Shown: piece after piece, positions 52,893 to 62,829 of the stretch
How positions within the stretch are numbered: position 1 is the stretch's first letter
Layout: the number at the start of each line of letters is the position of its first letter
Assembly (NCBI GenBank): GCA_016214905.1
Contig: JACRMQ010000007.1
Span: 695,695 to 759,694, forward strand
Origin: Ignavibacteriales bacterium
GTDB lineage: Bacteria > Bacteroidota > Ignavibacteria > UBA10030 > SZUA-254
Reading direction: 5' to 3'
DNA: 64,000 nucleotides
Program-made: the position numbers and the translations under genes
Notes under the pieces: generated by a model
Database searches by the model: none
What the model was told of the DNA's origin: nothing
Seen by the model: the letters and a program-made list of their open reading frames with translations, nothing else

Positions 52893-53234
52893 ATGGAAGA
52901 GCAATATTACAGAAAAGAAAAACCAAAGTTTAAATCGTGGCTCACCAAGACACTCAGGAAAAAAAGTGTTCTTATCGGGTTATTGATTGGTTTGCCGTTG
53001 TTATCGTTCATGCTGTTCAGTAATAAAGGAGTTTTACAACGAATCAGCTTGGAATCGGAAAAGAAAGCCGCGCAGGAGAAAGTCAATCTCATCAAGATCG
53101 AACAGCAAAAGTTACTGAAGGAATCGAAAGCGCTCGATAACGATCCGAAAGCGATCGAGCGTGTGGCACGCGAGAAATACGGAATGATTAAGCCGGACGA
53201 AACGGTTTATAAAGTCAAACGGAAGCAGGAATAA
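52893..53234 (+). CDS. Septum formation initiator (DivIC/FtsB family) protein
   Basis: A 113-residue bitopic protein: basic cytoplasmic N-terminus (1-26), one transmembrane helix (about 27-44), a coiled coil (about 50-82) and the family C-terminus DPKAIERVAREKYGMIKPDETVYKV. FtsB/DivIC joins FtsL and FtsQ/DivIB to activate septal wall synthesis. Its position before rarA is not informative. Confidence 0.88.
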   Translation: MEEQYYRKEKPKFKSWLTKTLRKKSVLIGLLIGLPLLSFMLFSNKGVLQRISLESEKKAAQEKVNLIKIEQQKLLKESKALDNDPKAIERVAREKYGMIKPDETVYKVKRKQE

Positions 53235-53302
53235 ACACGCGAAACGCGGTTCAATAAAAAAACAGATTTCACAGTTTATCGATCATATGATCATATACCG
53301 CG

Positions 53303-54640
53303 ATGGAATTATTTGAAAAAACTCCCCCGATAAAAAACTCCGGATCTCAAAATGCTTTCGCTCCGCTTGCCGAGCGGATGAGACCTTCTTCGCTTCACGA
53401 ATTTGTTGGACAAAGCCATCTTGTTGGAGACGATAAACCGCTTCGGTTGTTGATCGAACGGGATGAAACACCATCGATGATTTTCTGGGGTCCGCCCGGT
53501 TGCGGTAAAACAACACTTGCCAGAATTATTGCCGCTCAAACCAAAGCCGAGTTTCATCAATTGAATGCGGTATCTTCGGGCGTTCAGGATGTGCGAAAAG
53601 TTATTGAGCGGGCGACAATAAACAAAAACCGTTTGAATAAAAAAACAATTTTGTTCATCGATGAAATACACCGGTTCAATAAAGCACAGCAAGACGCGTT
53701 ACTGCACAGTGTTGAAGACGGAGTGCTGGTTTTAATCGGTGCCACAACCGAGAATCCTTCTTTCGAAGTCATATCTCCGCTTTTATCGCGCTGTCTTGTT
53801 TATCTTCTTAATCCGTTAAGCGCAGAAGATCTCAATTCATTGATCGATTCTGCTCTTAAATCGGATGATAAGTTGAAAACATTAAAAATTGAAATAGGAA
53901 AAGATGAGAGATCGCAATTAATGCTTCTTGGCGGCGGAGACGCGCGGATTGTATTGAACGGTTTAGAAACTTCGATCAGGTTGGTGAAACCGGAGCCGGA
54001 TGGCAGACGTATATTAACAACACGGCATATAGAAGAGGCGTTTCAGCGGCGGAATTTAAAATACGATAAGAAGGGTGAAGAGCATTACAATATTATTTCC
54101 GCGTTCATCAAGAGCATGCGCGGATGCGATCCGGATGGCGCCGTATACTGGTTGGCAAGGATGCTTGAAAGCGGAGAAGATCCAAAATTTATTGCCCGGC
54201 GTATGATAGTGCTCGCCTCCGAAGATATCGGTAATGCCGATCCGCACGCATTGCCGCTTGCGACAAGTTGTTTTACGGCAGTGGATTATATCGGAATGCC
54301 CGAAGCGAGAATAATTTTGTCTCAAACCGCGATTTATCTCGCAAGCGCTATCAAGAGCAACGCGTCGTATCAGGCGATAGAGTCTGCGCTTGAAGATGTG
54401 AGAAAAGGTGTCCATGGAGATGTGCCGCTTCATTTAAGAAACGCCCCGACTGAATTGATGAAGAATCTCAATTACGGGAAGAATTACAAGTACGGTCATT
54501 CGTTCGAGAATCATTTTACCGAACAACAATATCTACCCGATGAATTGAAAGATAAAAAATATTACATTCCATCGGATGAAGGGGAAGAGAAGCAGATAAA
54601 AAAACGGCTTAACGAATTATGGAGTAAAAAACAACGATGA
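53303..54640 (+). CDS. rarA: Replication-associated recombination protein A (AAA ATPase)
   Basis: RarA/MgsA is a clamp-loader-like ATPase acting at stalled replication forks. The 445-residue protein has LAERMRPSSLHEFVGQ (residues 22-37), Walker A FWGPPGCGKTTLA (about 58-70), Walker B ILFIDEIHRFNKAQQDALL (about 117-135) and the C-terminal AEDIGNADP-type motif (SEDIGNADP) with MPEARIILSQ. It overlaps the following ROK gene by 4 bases. Confidence 0.95.
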   Translation: MELFEKTPPIKNSGSQNAFAPLAERMRPSSLHEFVGQSHLVGDDKPLRLLIERDETPSMIFWGPPGCGKTTLARIIAAQTKAEFHQLNAVSSGVQDVRKVIERATINKNRLNKKTILFIDEIHRFNKAQQDALLHSVEDGVLVLIGATTENPSFEVISPLLSRCLVYLLNPLSAEDLNSLIDSALKSDDKLKTLKIEIGKDERSQLMLLGGGDARIVLNGLETSIRLVKPEPDGRRILTTRHIEEAFQRRNLKYDKKGEEHYNIISAFIKSMRGCDPDGAVYWLARMLESGEDPKFIARRMIVLASEDIGNADPHALPLATSCFTAVDYIGMPEARIILSQTAIYLASAIKSNASYQAIESALEDVRKGVHGDVPLHLRNAPTELMKNLNYGKNYKYGHSFENHFTEQQYLPDELKDKKYYIPSDEGEEKQIKKRLNELWSKKQR

Positions 54641-55605
54641 GTGTACCGAAAAAATTTTCGATAGGCGTTGATCTGGGAGCCACAACCGTTAAAGCAGGGA
54701 TTGTTGCGCTGAATGGAACGATCCCCGATCAGATTTCTGCCGACGCGAAGGCAAAAGACGGACCACGAGCAGTTATACAACAAATTTCTTTCGTGATTCA
54801 GGAATTGCTTGGGAAACGAAAAATATCCGAGTGTATCGGAATCGGAATAGGCGCGCCGGGTATAATTTCTGCTATCGATGGGACGGTGAATCATCCCCCG
54901 AACTTCAGCGACTGGATACAGGTTGATGTTGCAAAAGAGATCAGAAAAAAATTCAAGATTCCTGTCGCTATAGAAAACGACGCGAATTGTGCGGCGATAG
55001 CCGAAGCGCGATACGGAGCCGGTATTGAGTTTAAAGATTTTTTATTCGTTATCTGGGGAACAGGTGTGGGCGGTGGAATTATCATTAACCGGAAAATTTA
55101 CCGCGGACCAAAAGGCGGAGCGGGGGAAATAGGTCACGTTTCCATCGATTATAACGGACGGTTGTGTAATTGCGGCAATCGAGGTTGCATAGAAAGTTAT
55201 ATCGGGCAGAAATATCTTTCTCAACGAACGAAAGAAATAATACACGGATCCGAGAAGAGCAACAATATTAACCATCTCGAAAAATTAATCGGCGGAGATT
55301 TTAGCAAACTTGAACCTGCCATAATATCACAGGCGGCAGAAATGGGCGATCAGATTGCCATAGATGTTATGGAAGAAGCAGGCGAGCTGCTCGGGTGCGC
55401 ATTGGCATCGGTAATGAATGTGCTCGATCTCGATGTTGCTGTGATCGGCGGCGGGATATCGGCGGCACCGGCGTTCGTTTACGAAGCTATTATTAAGAGT
55501 GTTCGCGCAAGGGTGTTAAAACCGCACAAAGGAAATGTCCGAGTGATTCGCGCGAAATTAGAAAACACAGCCGGCATTGTTGGCGCGGCAAGTTTGGTGA
55601 TGTAA
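54637..55605 (+). CDS. ROK-family sugar kinase (glucokinase-like)
   Basis: A 322-residue ASKHA kinase beginning GVDLGATTVKAGIV, with IENDANCAAIAEARYGAG (substrate and catalytic Asp), GTGVGGGII, the GEIGHVSIDYNGRLCNCGNRGCIES zinc motif (described here by its Cys residues in CNCGNRGC) and IGGGISAAP near the end. The lack of an N-terminal helix-turn-helix means it is a kinase rather than a ROK repressor. Glucose is the usual substrate; other hexoses are possible. Confidence 0.88.
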   Translation: MSVPKKFSIGVDLGATTVKAGIVALNGTIPDQISADAKAKDGPRAVIQQISFVIQELLGKRKISECIGIGIGAPGIISAIDGTVNHPPNFSDWIQVDVAKEIRKKFKIPVAIENDANCAAIAEARYGAGIEFKDFLFVIWGTGVGGGIIINRKIYRGPKGGAGEIGHVSIDYNGRLCNCGNRGCIESYIGQKYLSQRTKEIIHGSEKSNNINHLEKLIGGDFSKLEPAIISQAAEMGDQIAIDVMEEAGELLGCALASVMNVLDLDVAVIGGGISAAPAFVYEAIIKSVRARVLKPHKGNVRVIRAKLENTAGIVGAASLVM

Positions 55606-55610
55606 CAAAA

Positions 55611-58115
55611 ATGCGATTTATCTTTCTTTTGATATTTTTTCTTTCTTTTGTCTTCCCTTTGCGCGGAGAAAATTTTGCATGGCTCGATTCCGTGATAGTT
55701 AAGTCCGACTCGGTTAAAGCCGATACAACAACCACACGTGACACAACATCGACATCCGGCATCGATACTGTCGTGATATATTCGGCAGTTGATTCCATAG
55801 TTTATACACCCGATTCGAAGACGATGACATTATATTCGAAGTCGGATATCAAATATAAAGATATGGATTTAGCTGCGGAGATTATCGACATTGATTGGGA
55901 CACGTCGACGTTAACAGCGAACGGAGTTGTTGACAGCGCCGATACGAGCGGAAGGATGCTGGGCGGCGCTCCTGTTATGAAAGACCGCGGCGAAGCTTAT
56001 GAGGGTAAAGAGATCGGTTATAATTTTAAAACCAAACGCGGAAGAATTGTTGTCGCTGATACCAAAATGGCCGAGGGATTTTATCACGGTGAGAAAATAA
56101 AGAAATTAGGGAAAGATGTTCTATTCGTCGAAGACGGCAGATACACTACATGCGATAGGAAAGATCCCGATTATTATTTTTATTCTCAAAAAATGAAAGT
56201 TACGATGCAGGATAAAGTTATAGCCGAACCGATATACATGTATATTGAAGACGTTCCGGTGTTCTGGTTTCCTGTGGCGGTTTTTCCGAATAAAGGCGGA
56301 CGCAGGTCGGGCATTATTCCGCCGGCAATCGCAGAAGACGCGACGCACGGACGGTTATTAAGAGGCCTCGGATATTATTGGGCGATGAACGATTATATGG
56401 ACTTAAGCGCCACATCCGATCTTTACTCAAAAGGCAGTTGGGCTTTATTCTCAAATTTTTCTTACAACCTCCGATATCAATTTTCAGGCGGACTTTCGGG
56501 TGAATACCGTAAGATGTTAGAAGGTGAATCGAGCGATCCGAATCGTAAAAAAGTTACATCATATAATTTTCGCATCACTCACCACCAGGAGATTGATCCA
56601 ACATCCCGATTTGATGTCAATTTTACATTCGCCAGCAATAATTCGTATCGTAACACTATCGATTTGAATCAGGCGCTCAACCAGGAAATAACTTCGAACG
56701 CAACAATATCAAAATCGTGGGAAGGAACACCGAACAGCATCAGCATCAATGCCTCGCGCAGGCAAAATCTTTTAAACGGTAACATCAATGAGACTCTTCC
56801 ATCGATGAGTTTCAATCACAGTCAAAGTTATCCGTTCAGATCATCGAAGAAAAAATCCGCGTCAGCCGATCTTTCCTGGTACGAGATGATTGGAGTAAAT
56901 TACCACTCGAATTTTTCCAACTTTCGATCAAAAACAAAACAAAGTGTGAAAGGTATTCTGCAATCTGTTGGCGGCATTGACACGTTAACGAGTGTTGATA
57001 GTTACCGACTCGATCACAATTACCGATTGTCTCAGGGTGCGAGTGTCAGCATTGCACCGAAGTTAGGTTACTTCACAATTTCACCGTCGTTCAATTACAG
57101 TGATGAACGATCTTTGATTAAAAATAGAATCCCGGATAGTTCTCAAGGTACTCTCATTAATCGCACAGAAGAGCAATGGCTCAGGCGTGGAGTGTTATCG
57201 ACAGGTGTTTCTATAAACACAAAGCTGTACGGAATAATACAACCGCAGATGCTGGGTGTGGAGGCATTTCGGCATACGATGACTCCCAGTTTGAGTATCA
57301 GCTACTCCAAAGAAATAGTGGGAGATAAAAATCAGCCGAAGCAGATGACTGCAAATTTTGGTCTGGGAAATAATTTTGAAATGAAAACAATTCCGGAATC
57401 GGAAGGTAAGGAAGCTGAAAAAATTCAGTTGTTGAATTTAAGCACCGGTATCTCATACAATTTTTCTGCCGATTCTTTGAACTTTTCTCCATTCAGTTTG
57501 AATTACAGAACGAGTATCGGAACACTCTTAGACGTTGGCGGTTCAGCCGGTTTCGATTTATATAAGTTAGAACAGGTGCGTCCGGGTGTTTATAACAAGG
57601 TGAATAAATACCTCATCGCGGAAGAAGGGCGGCTTGCGAGGATGACAAATTTCTCGATCAGTTTATCCACATCTCTTTCGGGCGAGCGATTAAAGGGAAG
57701 CTCCGAGCAAACAGATACAACTCCGCCTGTCGTATCCACTGCAGCGTACCGAGGTCTGAAACGAGATTTGGAAGATCCGGATTTCAGTATTCCGTGGAAT
57801 CTTTCTTTATCGTGGGATTATTCGGAAAACAAAATTCCTCCGGGGCATTCGCGTTCATCTAACCTGCGCGGCAATCTTGATTTCAATCTAACGAAGAACT
57901 GGAAATTTTCGGTGAGCGGCGGTTACGATATTGTGAACAAAGAGATCGTAGTCCCGCAAATTAATGTAAGCAGAGATCTGCATTGCTGGAGTTTGAATTT
58001 TAGCTGGGTACCTATCGGAATGTACAGGTATTATTCGTTCGAACTGAGATTAAAGGCGCCTCAACTGGAAGATATCAAGATAACGAAATCAGGAAGCGCC
58101 AGCGGAATATATTAA
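55611..58115 (+). CDS. lptD: LPS-assembly protein LptD-like outer membrane protein
   Basis: A signal peptide (residues 1-19, MRFIFLLIFFLSFVFPLRG) is followed by a Thr/Ser/Asp-rich spacer, an OstA/LptA-like jellyroll (about 60-200, with LYSKSDIKYKDMDLAAEI) and a large beta-barrel (about 215-834) opening with PVFWFPVAVFPNKGGRRSG, the conserved LptD junction. It inserts LPS into the outer leaflet. Together with lpxB and lpxK it shows that the organism makes lipid A. LptE-linking Cys residues are not obvious, as in other Bacteroidota-type LptD proteins. Confidence 0.82.
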   Translation: MRFIFLLIFFLSFVFPLRGENFAWLDSVIVKSDSVKADTTTTRDTTSTSGIDTVVIYSAVDSIVYTPDSKTMTLYSKSDIKYKDMDLAAEIIDIDWDTSTLTANGVVDSADTSGRMLGGAPVMKDRGEAYEGKEIGYNFKTKRGRIVVADTKMAEGFYHGEKIKKLGKDVLFVEDGRYTTCDRKDPDYYFYSQKMKVTMQDKVIAEPIYMYIEDVPVFWFPVAVFPNKGGRRSGIIPPAIAEDATHGRLLRGLGYYWAMNDYMDLSATSDLYSKGSWALFSNFSYNLRYQFSGGLSGEYRKMLEGESSDPNRKKVTSYNFRITHHQEIDPTSRFDVNFTFASNNSYRNTIDLNQALNQEITSNATISKSWEGTPNSISINASRRQNLLNGNINETLPSMSFNHSQSYPFRSSKKKSASADLSWYEMIGVNYHSNFSNFRSKTKQSVKGILQSVGGIDTLTSVDSYRLDHNYRLSQGASVSIAPKLGYFTISPSFNYSDERSLIKNRIPDSSQGTLINRTEEQWLRRGVLSTGVSINTKLYGIIQPQMLGVEAFRHTMTPSLSISYSKEIVGDKNQPKQMTANFGLGNNFEMKTIPESEGKEAEKIQLLNLSTGISYNFSADSLNFSPFSLNYRTSIGTLLDVGGSAGFDLYKLEQVRPGVYNKVNKYLIAEEGRLARMTNFSISLSTSLSGERLKGSSEQTDTTPPVVSTAAYRGLKRDLEDPDFSIPWNLSLSWDYSENKIPPGHSRSSNLRGNLDFNLTKNWKFSVSGGYDIVNKEIVVPQINVSRDLHCWSLNFSWVPIGMYRYYSFELRLKAPQLEDIKITKSGSASGIY

Positions 58116-58184
58116 TCGCTGTGTCAGTTATTAATGTTTACCTGTAAAATATCGAAATACTAAATTCGAATTTCTAAACATGCA

Positions 58185-58206
58185 CGAATTTTCAAATGAA
58201 AATTCG
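58185..58206. terminator. Hairpin between convergent lptD and clpX
   Basis: CGAATTTTC-AAAT-GAAAATTCG is a perfect 9-bp stem with a 4-base loop, containing T and A runs on both sides, midway between two convergent genes. A bidirectional terminator is the simplest reading; it also resembles the AATTCGAA-type repeats at 23195-23320. Confidence 0.45.
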
Positions 58207-58238
58207 GTCGCCTCAGCCGGGTAATGATTGGAAAATAA

Positions 58239-59495
58239 TTAAGCCGATGCTTTTCGCTCTTTGAATTGGTAGATCGGTTCTTTCTTTTTAAGAACAGTAT
58301 CTTTCGTGATCCTGCATTTCGATAAATTCTGGCGTGATGGAAGGTGAAACATAATATCGAGCATCATATCTTCCATGATAGATCTCAACGCACGCGCGCC
58401 CGTAGAGCGTTCAATTGCCCTGCCCACAACAGCTTTCAACGCGTCATCCTCAAACTCTAACTCCACTCCTTCAAGTCGGAATAATTTTTGATATTGCTTC
58501 ACCAAAGCATTCTTTGGAACGGTTAAAATATTGAGAAGCGCCTTTTCGTCTAACGAATGAAGCGAAGCTACAACGTGCAGCCGCCCGATAAATTCAGGGA
58601 TTAAACCGAATTTCAACAAATCATCCGGCTCAACCATCGGGAGGTAATCATCGCTGGAATGGTCTTTTTTACCTTTAATGACCGCGCCAAATCCGATGGG
58701 GTTGGTGCTGACGCGCCTGGCAATAATTTTTTCAATCCCTTCGAAAGCCCCGCCGCAGATGAACAGAATATTTTTTGTGTTCACCGAAATTAATGCCTGC
58801 TCAGGATGTTTTCTCCCGCCTTTTGGGGGAACACCCGCCACCGTTCCTTCTAAAATTTTCAATAATGCCTGCTGCACACCTTCGCCCGACACATCACGCG
58901 TGATGGAAGTGCTTTCACTTTTTCGCGCAATTTTATCTATCTCGTCGATGTACACAATTCCACGTTCAACACGGTCAACATCGTAATCGGCTTTTTGCAG
59001 AAGATGAACGAGAACAGTCTCCACGTCATCGCCGACGTATCCCGCTTCAGTCAGAGTCGTGGCATCGGCAATCGCGAACGGAACATCGAGGATACGTGCC
59101 AGAGTTTGCGCTAATAATGTTTTACCGGTTCCTGTTGGTCCTAATAACAGTATGTTGCTCTTTTCTATTTCGACATCGTCGATGTGATTTTGATTCTTCG
59201 CGTCGATACGTTTGTAATGATTGTAGACGGCGACGGCGAGAGTTTTCTTCGCGACTTCCTGACCGATTACATAATTATCTAACGACTTTTTAATTTCACT
59301 CGGCGTGAGCAATCCTTTTTGATTCGCTTTTTTAGATGTGGCAGCCAAATTTTTGCGCAGAATGTCTACTGAACTTGAAACGCACGAATCGCAAATGTAC
59401 GCTTCAGGTCCCGCTATTAAGCTAATAACCTGATCGGCGTTTCTGCCGCAAAATGAACAATGAATCTGACCTTCCGGCTTCTGTCGTTGTGCCAT
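58239..59495 (-). CDS. clpX: ATP-dependent Clp protease ATP-binding subunit ClpX
   Basis: An AAA+ unfoldase (418 residues) feeding ClpP. The N-terminal zinc-binding domain has [10 protein letters not shown] and CDSCV (residues 18-40), followed by Walker [18 protein letters not shown] (about 112-128), the GYVGDDVE pore region, Walker [11 protein letters not shown], and the R-rich sensor [13 protein letters not shown]. The IGF loop contacting ClpP is visible as NPIGFGA. It follows clpP by 4 bases. Confidence 0.97.
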   Translation of the reverse strand: MAQRQKPEGQIHCSFCGRNADQVISLIAGPEAYICDSCVSSSVDILRKNLAATSKKANQKGLLTPSEIKKSLDNYVIGQEVAKKTLAVAVYNHYKRIDAKNQNHIDDVEIEKSNILLLGPTGTGKTLLAQTLARILDVPFAIADATTLTEAGYVGDDVETVLVHLLQKADYDVDRVERGIVYIDEIDKIARKSESTSITRDVSGEGVQQALLKILEGTVAGVPPKGGRKHPEQALISVNTKNILFICGGAFEGIEKIIARRVSTNPIGFGAVIKGKKDHSSDDYLPMVEPDDLLKFGLIPEFIGRLHVVASLHSLDEKALLNILTVPKNALVKQYQKLFRLEGVELEFEDDALKAVVGRAIERSTGARALRSIMEDMMLDIMFHLPSRQNLSKCRITKDTVLKKKEPIYQFKERKASA

Positions 59496-59499
59496 TATC

Positions 59500-60123
59500 T
59501 TACCTGTCTTTTTTCTCGACTTTTGGTTTTTTGATAAGCATGTTATCTACAAGTCCGTATGTCTTGGCTTCTTCCGAAGACAAATAATAATCGCGGTCGG
59601 TGTCTTTTTCAACCTGCTCAATCGGCTTGCCGGAATGATGCGCCAGGATTTCATTGATCCTTTTTTTCATGCGAAGAATTTCTTCTGCCTGTATGCTTAT
59701 GTCGGTAGCAGTTCCCTGAACGCCACCCCACGGCTGATGAATCATGATGCGTGAGTTCGGAAGGGTTTGACGTTTCCCTTTCGTCCCGCCCGCCAGCAGT
59801 ACAGCCGCCATGCTCGCCGCCATACCGATGCAGATAGTGGATATATCGGGACGGATATATTGCATGGTATCGTAAATTGCCAATCCTGCTGAAACAGAAC
59901 CACCCGGACTGTTTATGTAAATATTTATATCTTTATCCGGATCTTCTGATTCTAAAAAGAGAAGTTGCGCGATAATTAAACTCGCTATCATATCGTCTAT
60001 CGGTGTGCCGATAAAAACGATTCGTTCTTTCAGCAAGCGGGAATATATATCGTACGCCCGTTCGCCCCTGCCGGTTGATTCAACAACTATCGGCACCAAC
60101 TGATTCATTATTTTTTGACTCAT
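59500..60123 (-). CDS. clpP: ATP-dependent Clp protease proteolytic subunit
   Basis: A serine protease of 207 residues forming the degradation chamber. The catalytic Ser is in [14 protein letters not shown] (about residue 103), the His in [10 protein letters not shown] (about residue 128) and the Asp in the DTDRDYYLS region. It lies between tig and clpX in the common tig-clpP-clpX order. Confidence 0.97.
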   Translation of the reverse strand: MSQKIMNQLVPIVVESTGRGERAYDIYSRLLKERIVFIGTPIDDMIASLIIAQLLFLESEDPDKDINIYINSPGGSVSAGLAIYDTMQYIRPDISTICIGMAASMAAVLLAGGTKGKRQTLPNSRIMIHQPWGGVQGTATDISIQAEEILRMKKRINEILAHHSGKPIEQVEKDTDRDYYLSSEEAKTYGLVDNMLIKKPKVEKKDR

Positions 60124-60156
60124 TTATTTTCCCTTTAAATTAATTTCTTGAAAAAT

Positions 60157-61419
60157 TTAATCAACGATCTTATCTGTTACGACTGCCGAATTTCTAAGTG
60201 TCGTCATCAATTTATCGGTAAGGATTCGCTCCTGAACCGAATTCGATGTTTTGTAGAATTCAATTAATCGCGCTTTGTCGATCCCGACCTTTCCAGCTTC
60301 TTTCTCCGCTTGCTGAGTTAAATCGGTATCTTCAACCTTTAGTTGTTCTTTCTCAATAATTTGTTCGCGGATTAAAAACCATTTCGCTTGAAAGAGGGCG
60401 TAGTCCCGGTTCTCGTCGCGGTATTTCTTTTCATCGAACGATTGCGGCAATGTTTTGTTGGGATATTGATATTTTAACTCTTCCACAAACGAATCGAGAA
60501 TGCTTTTCACCAGCGATTCGGGAACATCGAATGTATGCTTTTTGACGAGTTCGTTTATCAGATCATCCGCGAATTTACGGTCGGAATTTTCTATCCAGTA
60601 ATTTTCAATATCTTTTTTGATTTGTGCAGTGAAATCCTGAACGGTGGTAACTTTATCTTTGGTTAATTTTTTCACCAACTCGTCGGTTAAATCGGCAGGA
60701 ACGATCTGATCTATTTTCTTTACGGTGATCTCAAGATTCTCTGTATGCTTATGACCATCGTGCTCACGCTCGATTTTCACTTTCTTCGTTTCTCCAACCG
60801 AACAGCCGATAAGCGCGTCGTGAATTTCGGGATATAACGATTCGCTCGCAAGGTAAATTTTTGTATCGGTTGTATTCTTGCCGCTGACCGGTGCTCCGTT
60901 TTCATCGAACGGTTGAATATCAGTAATCAGGATATGTTCCGAGTCGGTTGCTTTTTGAGCTTCGATAGTTGTGTGGTTTGCCTTTCGGATGCGCGTTACT
61001 TCTTCATCGATTTCTTTTTGCGAAACGGTGTGCTTGATTTTTTCGATCGGAATTCCTTTATAATCGTGCAGTTCAAAGACAGGTTTAATTTCGTATTTTA
61101 CTTTGAACGATAGATTCTCGCCCGGTTTATAATCAACATCGATGAGTGCCGGCTCGCCAATAGGGTGTATACCGCGGTCTTTGATCACTTGCCGGTATAT
61201 ATCGCTCGCTATCGTATCGAGTTCGCTGTATTCTATCGATATCCCGTGCATGCTTTTTATCAAATGCAGAGGTGCCTTACCTTTTCGAAATCCTTTTATC
61301 TCAATCTTCGGTTGGTATCGTTTGTATGCTTCTTCAATGTGGGGTGCAAGTTCGGATTTATCGGCGATGATATGAATTTCTTTTTCAACGCTTGTTTTAT
61401 CCGTGATATTTATTTCCAT
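60157..61419 (-). CDS. tig: Trigger factor
   Basis: A ribosome-bound chaperone and peptidyl-prolyl isomerase. The ribosome-binding signature is GFRKGKAPLHLI (about residues 43-54), the central PPIase-like domain spans about 150-235, and the helical C-terminal chaperone domain follows to residue 420. ATG 61419 is chosen because TTAGGA lies just upstream; a GTG further back would add nine atypical residues. It heads the clp unit. Confidence 0.93.
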   Translation of the reverse strand: MEINITDKTSVEKEIHIIADKSELAPHIEEAYKRYQPKIEIKGFRKGKAPLHLIKSMHGISIEYSELDTIASDIYRQVIKDRGIHPIGEPALIDVDYKPGENLSFKVKYEIKPVFELHDYKGIPIEKIKHTVSQKEIDEEVTRIRKANHTTIEAQKATDSEHILITDIQPFDENGAPVSGKNTTDTKIYLASESLYPEIHDALIGCSVGETKKVKIEREHDGHKHTENLEITVKKIDQIVPADLTDELVKKLTKDKVTTVQDFTAQIKKDIENYWIENSDRKFADDLINELVKKHTFDVPESLVKSILDSFVEELKYQYPNKTLPQSFDEKKYRDENRDYALFQAKWFLIREQIIEKEQLKVEDTDLTQQAEKEAGKVGIDKARLIEFYKTSNSVQERILTDKLMTTLRNSAVVTDKIVD

Positions 61420-61488
61420 TCTTCCTAAAAAATCCTTTCGTGTCACCGGTCGTTATCGGTCTGTTTAGAATTCCGTGTGAATCCTTTG

Positions 61489-61571
61489 TGGGTAAGGGGG
61501 GACTTGAACCCCCACCCTTATTCAGGACTAGATCCTAAGTCTAGCGCGTATGCCAATTCCGCCACTTACCC
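61489..61571 (-). tRNA. tRNA-Leu (TAG)
   Basis: An 83-base class II tRNA: acceptor GGGTAAG pairing with CTTACCC, D-arm TGGCGGAATTGGCA, anticodon loop CTTAGGA (anticodon TAG), a long variable arm and the T-arm GGGGGTTCAAGTCCCCC (17 bases). The discriminator is A. It lies upstream of tig, in the same direction. Confidence 0.95.
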
Positions 61572-61766
61572 GAATTCAGGCGATCGATATTACAACCGAT
61601 TGTATAGGTTAAAAAATAAATTTGAAAGCTTTGATAGAGTGACTTATCAAAGCTCTAAAATTCTTTAAATTTATAAAAATTTCAATTATAACAGTATCAA
61701 TATACTGCTTTTTCAGGGGAACTACAACCGTCGAGATAACTGGTTGTGAACGATAGGAGGGACGAT

Positions 61767-62135
61767 TTACTCCTTAATAACACGCTCCATGCAGGCGAGA
61801 AGAGTTTTAAATTCGTACGGTTTTGTGAGGAAATCGTTCGCGCCTAAATCTAGAGTGTCGCGAGCGATTTTCAATTCGTTCACTCCCGTTAGCATTATTA
61901 CTTTGTCGGCGAGGTTTTGTTCGCGGATTAAGCGTAGCACTTCAAGTCCGTCTTTACCCGGCATTTTTATGTCGAGAATGATCAGTGTGTAGCGCATATC
62001 TTTCATTTTCTCGAGAGCTTCGTCACCGTCGCAAGCTTCATCAACATAGAAGCCGCGTTCTTCTAATTCGGCGCGGACAAGAGTTCTGAGTGTATCTTCA
62101 TCGTCAACGATCAATATTTTTTGAGGATCCGGCAT
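61767..62135 (-). CDS. Stand-alone response regulator receiver protein
   Basis: A 122-residue CheY-like protein: acidic pair DDED near residue 10, phospho-acceptor Asp in LIILDIKMPGKDG (about residue 54), Thr in IMLTGVNEL and Lys in FLTKPYEFKTL (about residue 105). No output domain follows. AAGGTG precedes the ATG. Its kinase is not nearby; it could act by protein contact in a phosphorelay or motility pathway. Confidence 0.9.
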   Translation of the reverse strand: MPDPQKILIVDDEDTLRTLVRAELEERGFYVDEACDGDEALEKMKDMRYTLIILDIKMPGKDGLEVLRLIREQNLADKVIMLTGVNELKIARDTLDLGANDFLTKPYEFKTLLACMERVIKE

Positions 62136-62277
62136 TTATTCACCTTTTAAATTTTGATAAATATACAATTACGATATCGTAAAAGCAAACAGGGAGGCGG
62201 GCAGATCACATTGTTTGCTCGAAAGGAAGAAAAATGGTATATTTTTTCAGTCTGATAAATTATCCCTTTAAAAAACG

Positions 62278-62351
62278 GGGCCCGTAGCTCAACTGGATAG
62301 AGCAACAGCCTTCTAAGCTGTAGGTTACGCGTTCGATTCGCGTCGGGCCTA
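62278..62351 (+). tRNA. tRNA-Arg (TCT)
   Basis: A 74-base cloverleaf: acceptor GGGCCCG with CGGGCCT (one G-T at the end), D-arm TAGCTCAACTGGATAGAGC, anticodon loop CTTCTAA (anticodon TCT) and T-arm GCGTTCGATTCGC. Discriminator A; CCA is not encoded. Confidence 0.95.
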
Positions 62352-62434
62352 CTCAAGAATCCACAAACGCGGTATCATAGCTGCGTTTTTTTATTGTTTT
62401 AAAACGGATTCTATGGATTTCCTTACGGACTCCT

Positions 62435-62487
62435 CCTAAAAAGGTTCTCTCGTTACACTGGATAAAGCTTATTGACTCGAGAACCAT
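62435..62487. repeat. 53-bp dispersed dyad repeat, copy 2
   Basis: The arms CTAAAAAGGTTCTCTCG and GACTCGAGAACCA match copy 1 at 14335-14387 in sequence and in spacing, while the centre differs. It lies 84 bases after tRNA-Arg, in a gene-free stretch (62352-62829) made mostly of repeats. Confidence 0.7.
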
Positions 62488-62555
62488 CTTTAATATCCTT
62501 TGGCTGAGGCAGTTATTGCAGAGGGCCGAATGGAGGTTGACTAACAAATAAGAAA

Positions 62556-62640
62556 AGGAGTCATTCCGAACTTGTTTCGGAATCTGAATATCGCAAAACG
62601 GTTTGCTCTTGTATAGATGCTGAAATAAATTCAGCATGAC
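62556..62640. repeat. Repeat cluster with two hairpins downstream of tRNA-Arg
   Basis: ATTCCGAAC-TTG-TTTCGGAAT and GCTGAA-ataaa-TTCAGC flank a GATATCGCAAAACGG-like centre. On the minus strand the stretch resembles the common CATGCTGAATT...AAGTTCGGAATGAC repeat seen in many FCB and other environmental genomes. The family identity is from recognition, not from a search. Beyond it (62660-62680) is an ACGAGAAAACCATCTTAA sequence like one near 14437. Confidence 0.55.
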
Positions 62641-62773
62641 CCTGAATTTTTTGGTCAATCCCCAAACGAGAAAACCATCTTAAGTGACAACCACACACAC
62701 TCTTTCTTGTTTAAACAACTTTCCCTTTTGTACAAATTGTAACAAAAATTGTTTTTCTTAGCCAGTTTTGTAC

Positions 62774-62807
62774 AGAAAAGAAAACCCCAACCGGAATAGC
62801 TGGGGCT
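62774..62807 (-). terminator. Rho-independent terminator of the T9SS-tailed gene
   Basis: On the minus strand CCCCA, an 11-base loop, TGGGG, then TTTTCTTTT: a compact stem with a T-rich tail 23 bases past the stop codon. Confidence 0.75.
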
Positions 62808-62829
62808 CATATTTCATACAAGAACTTTA

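Noticed and set aside
61477-61668. Plus-strand frame beginning MNPLWVRGDLNPH
   Set aside because: It is an antisense translation of tRNA-Leu and its flank.
62353-62658. Minus-strand 101-residue frame containing LNLFQHLYKS and IPKQVRND
   Set aside because: It is made of dispersed repeat sequence; this string recurs in many genomes as a repeat translation and is not a gene.
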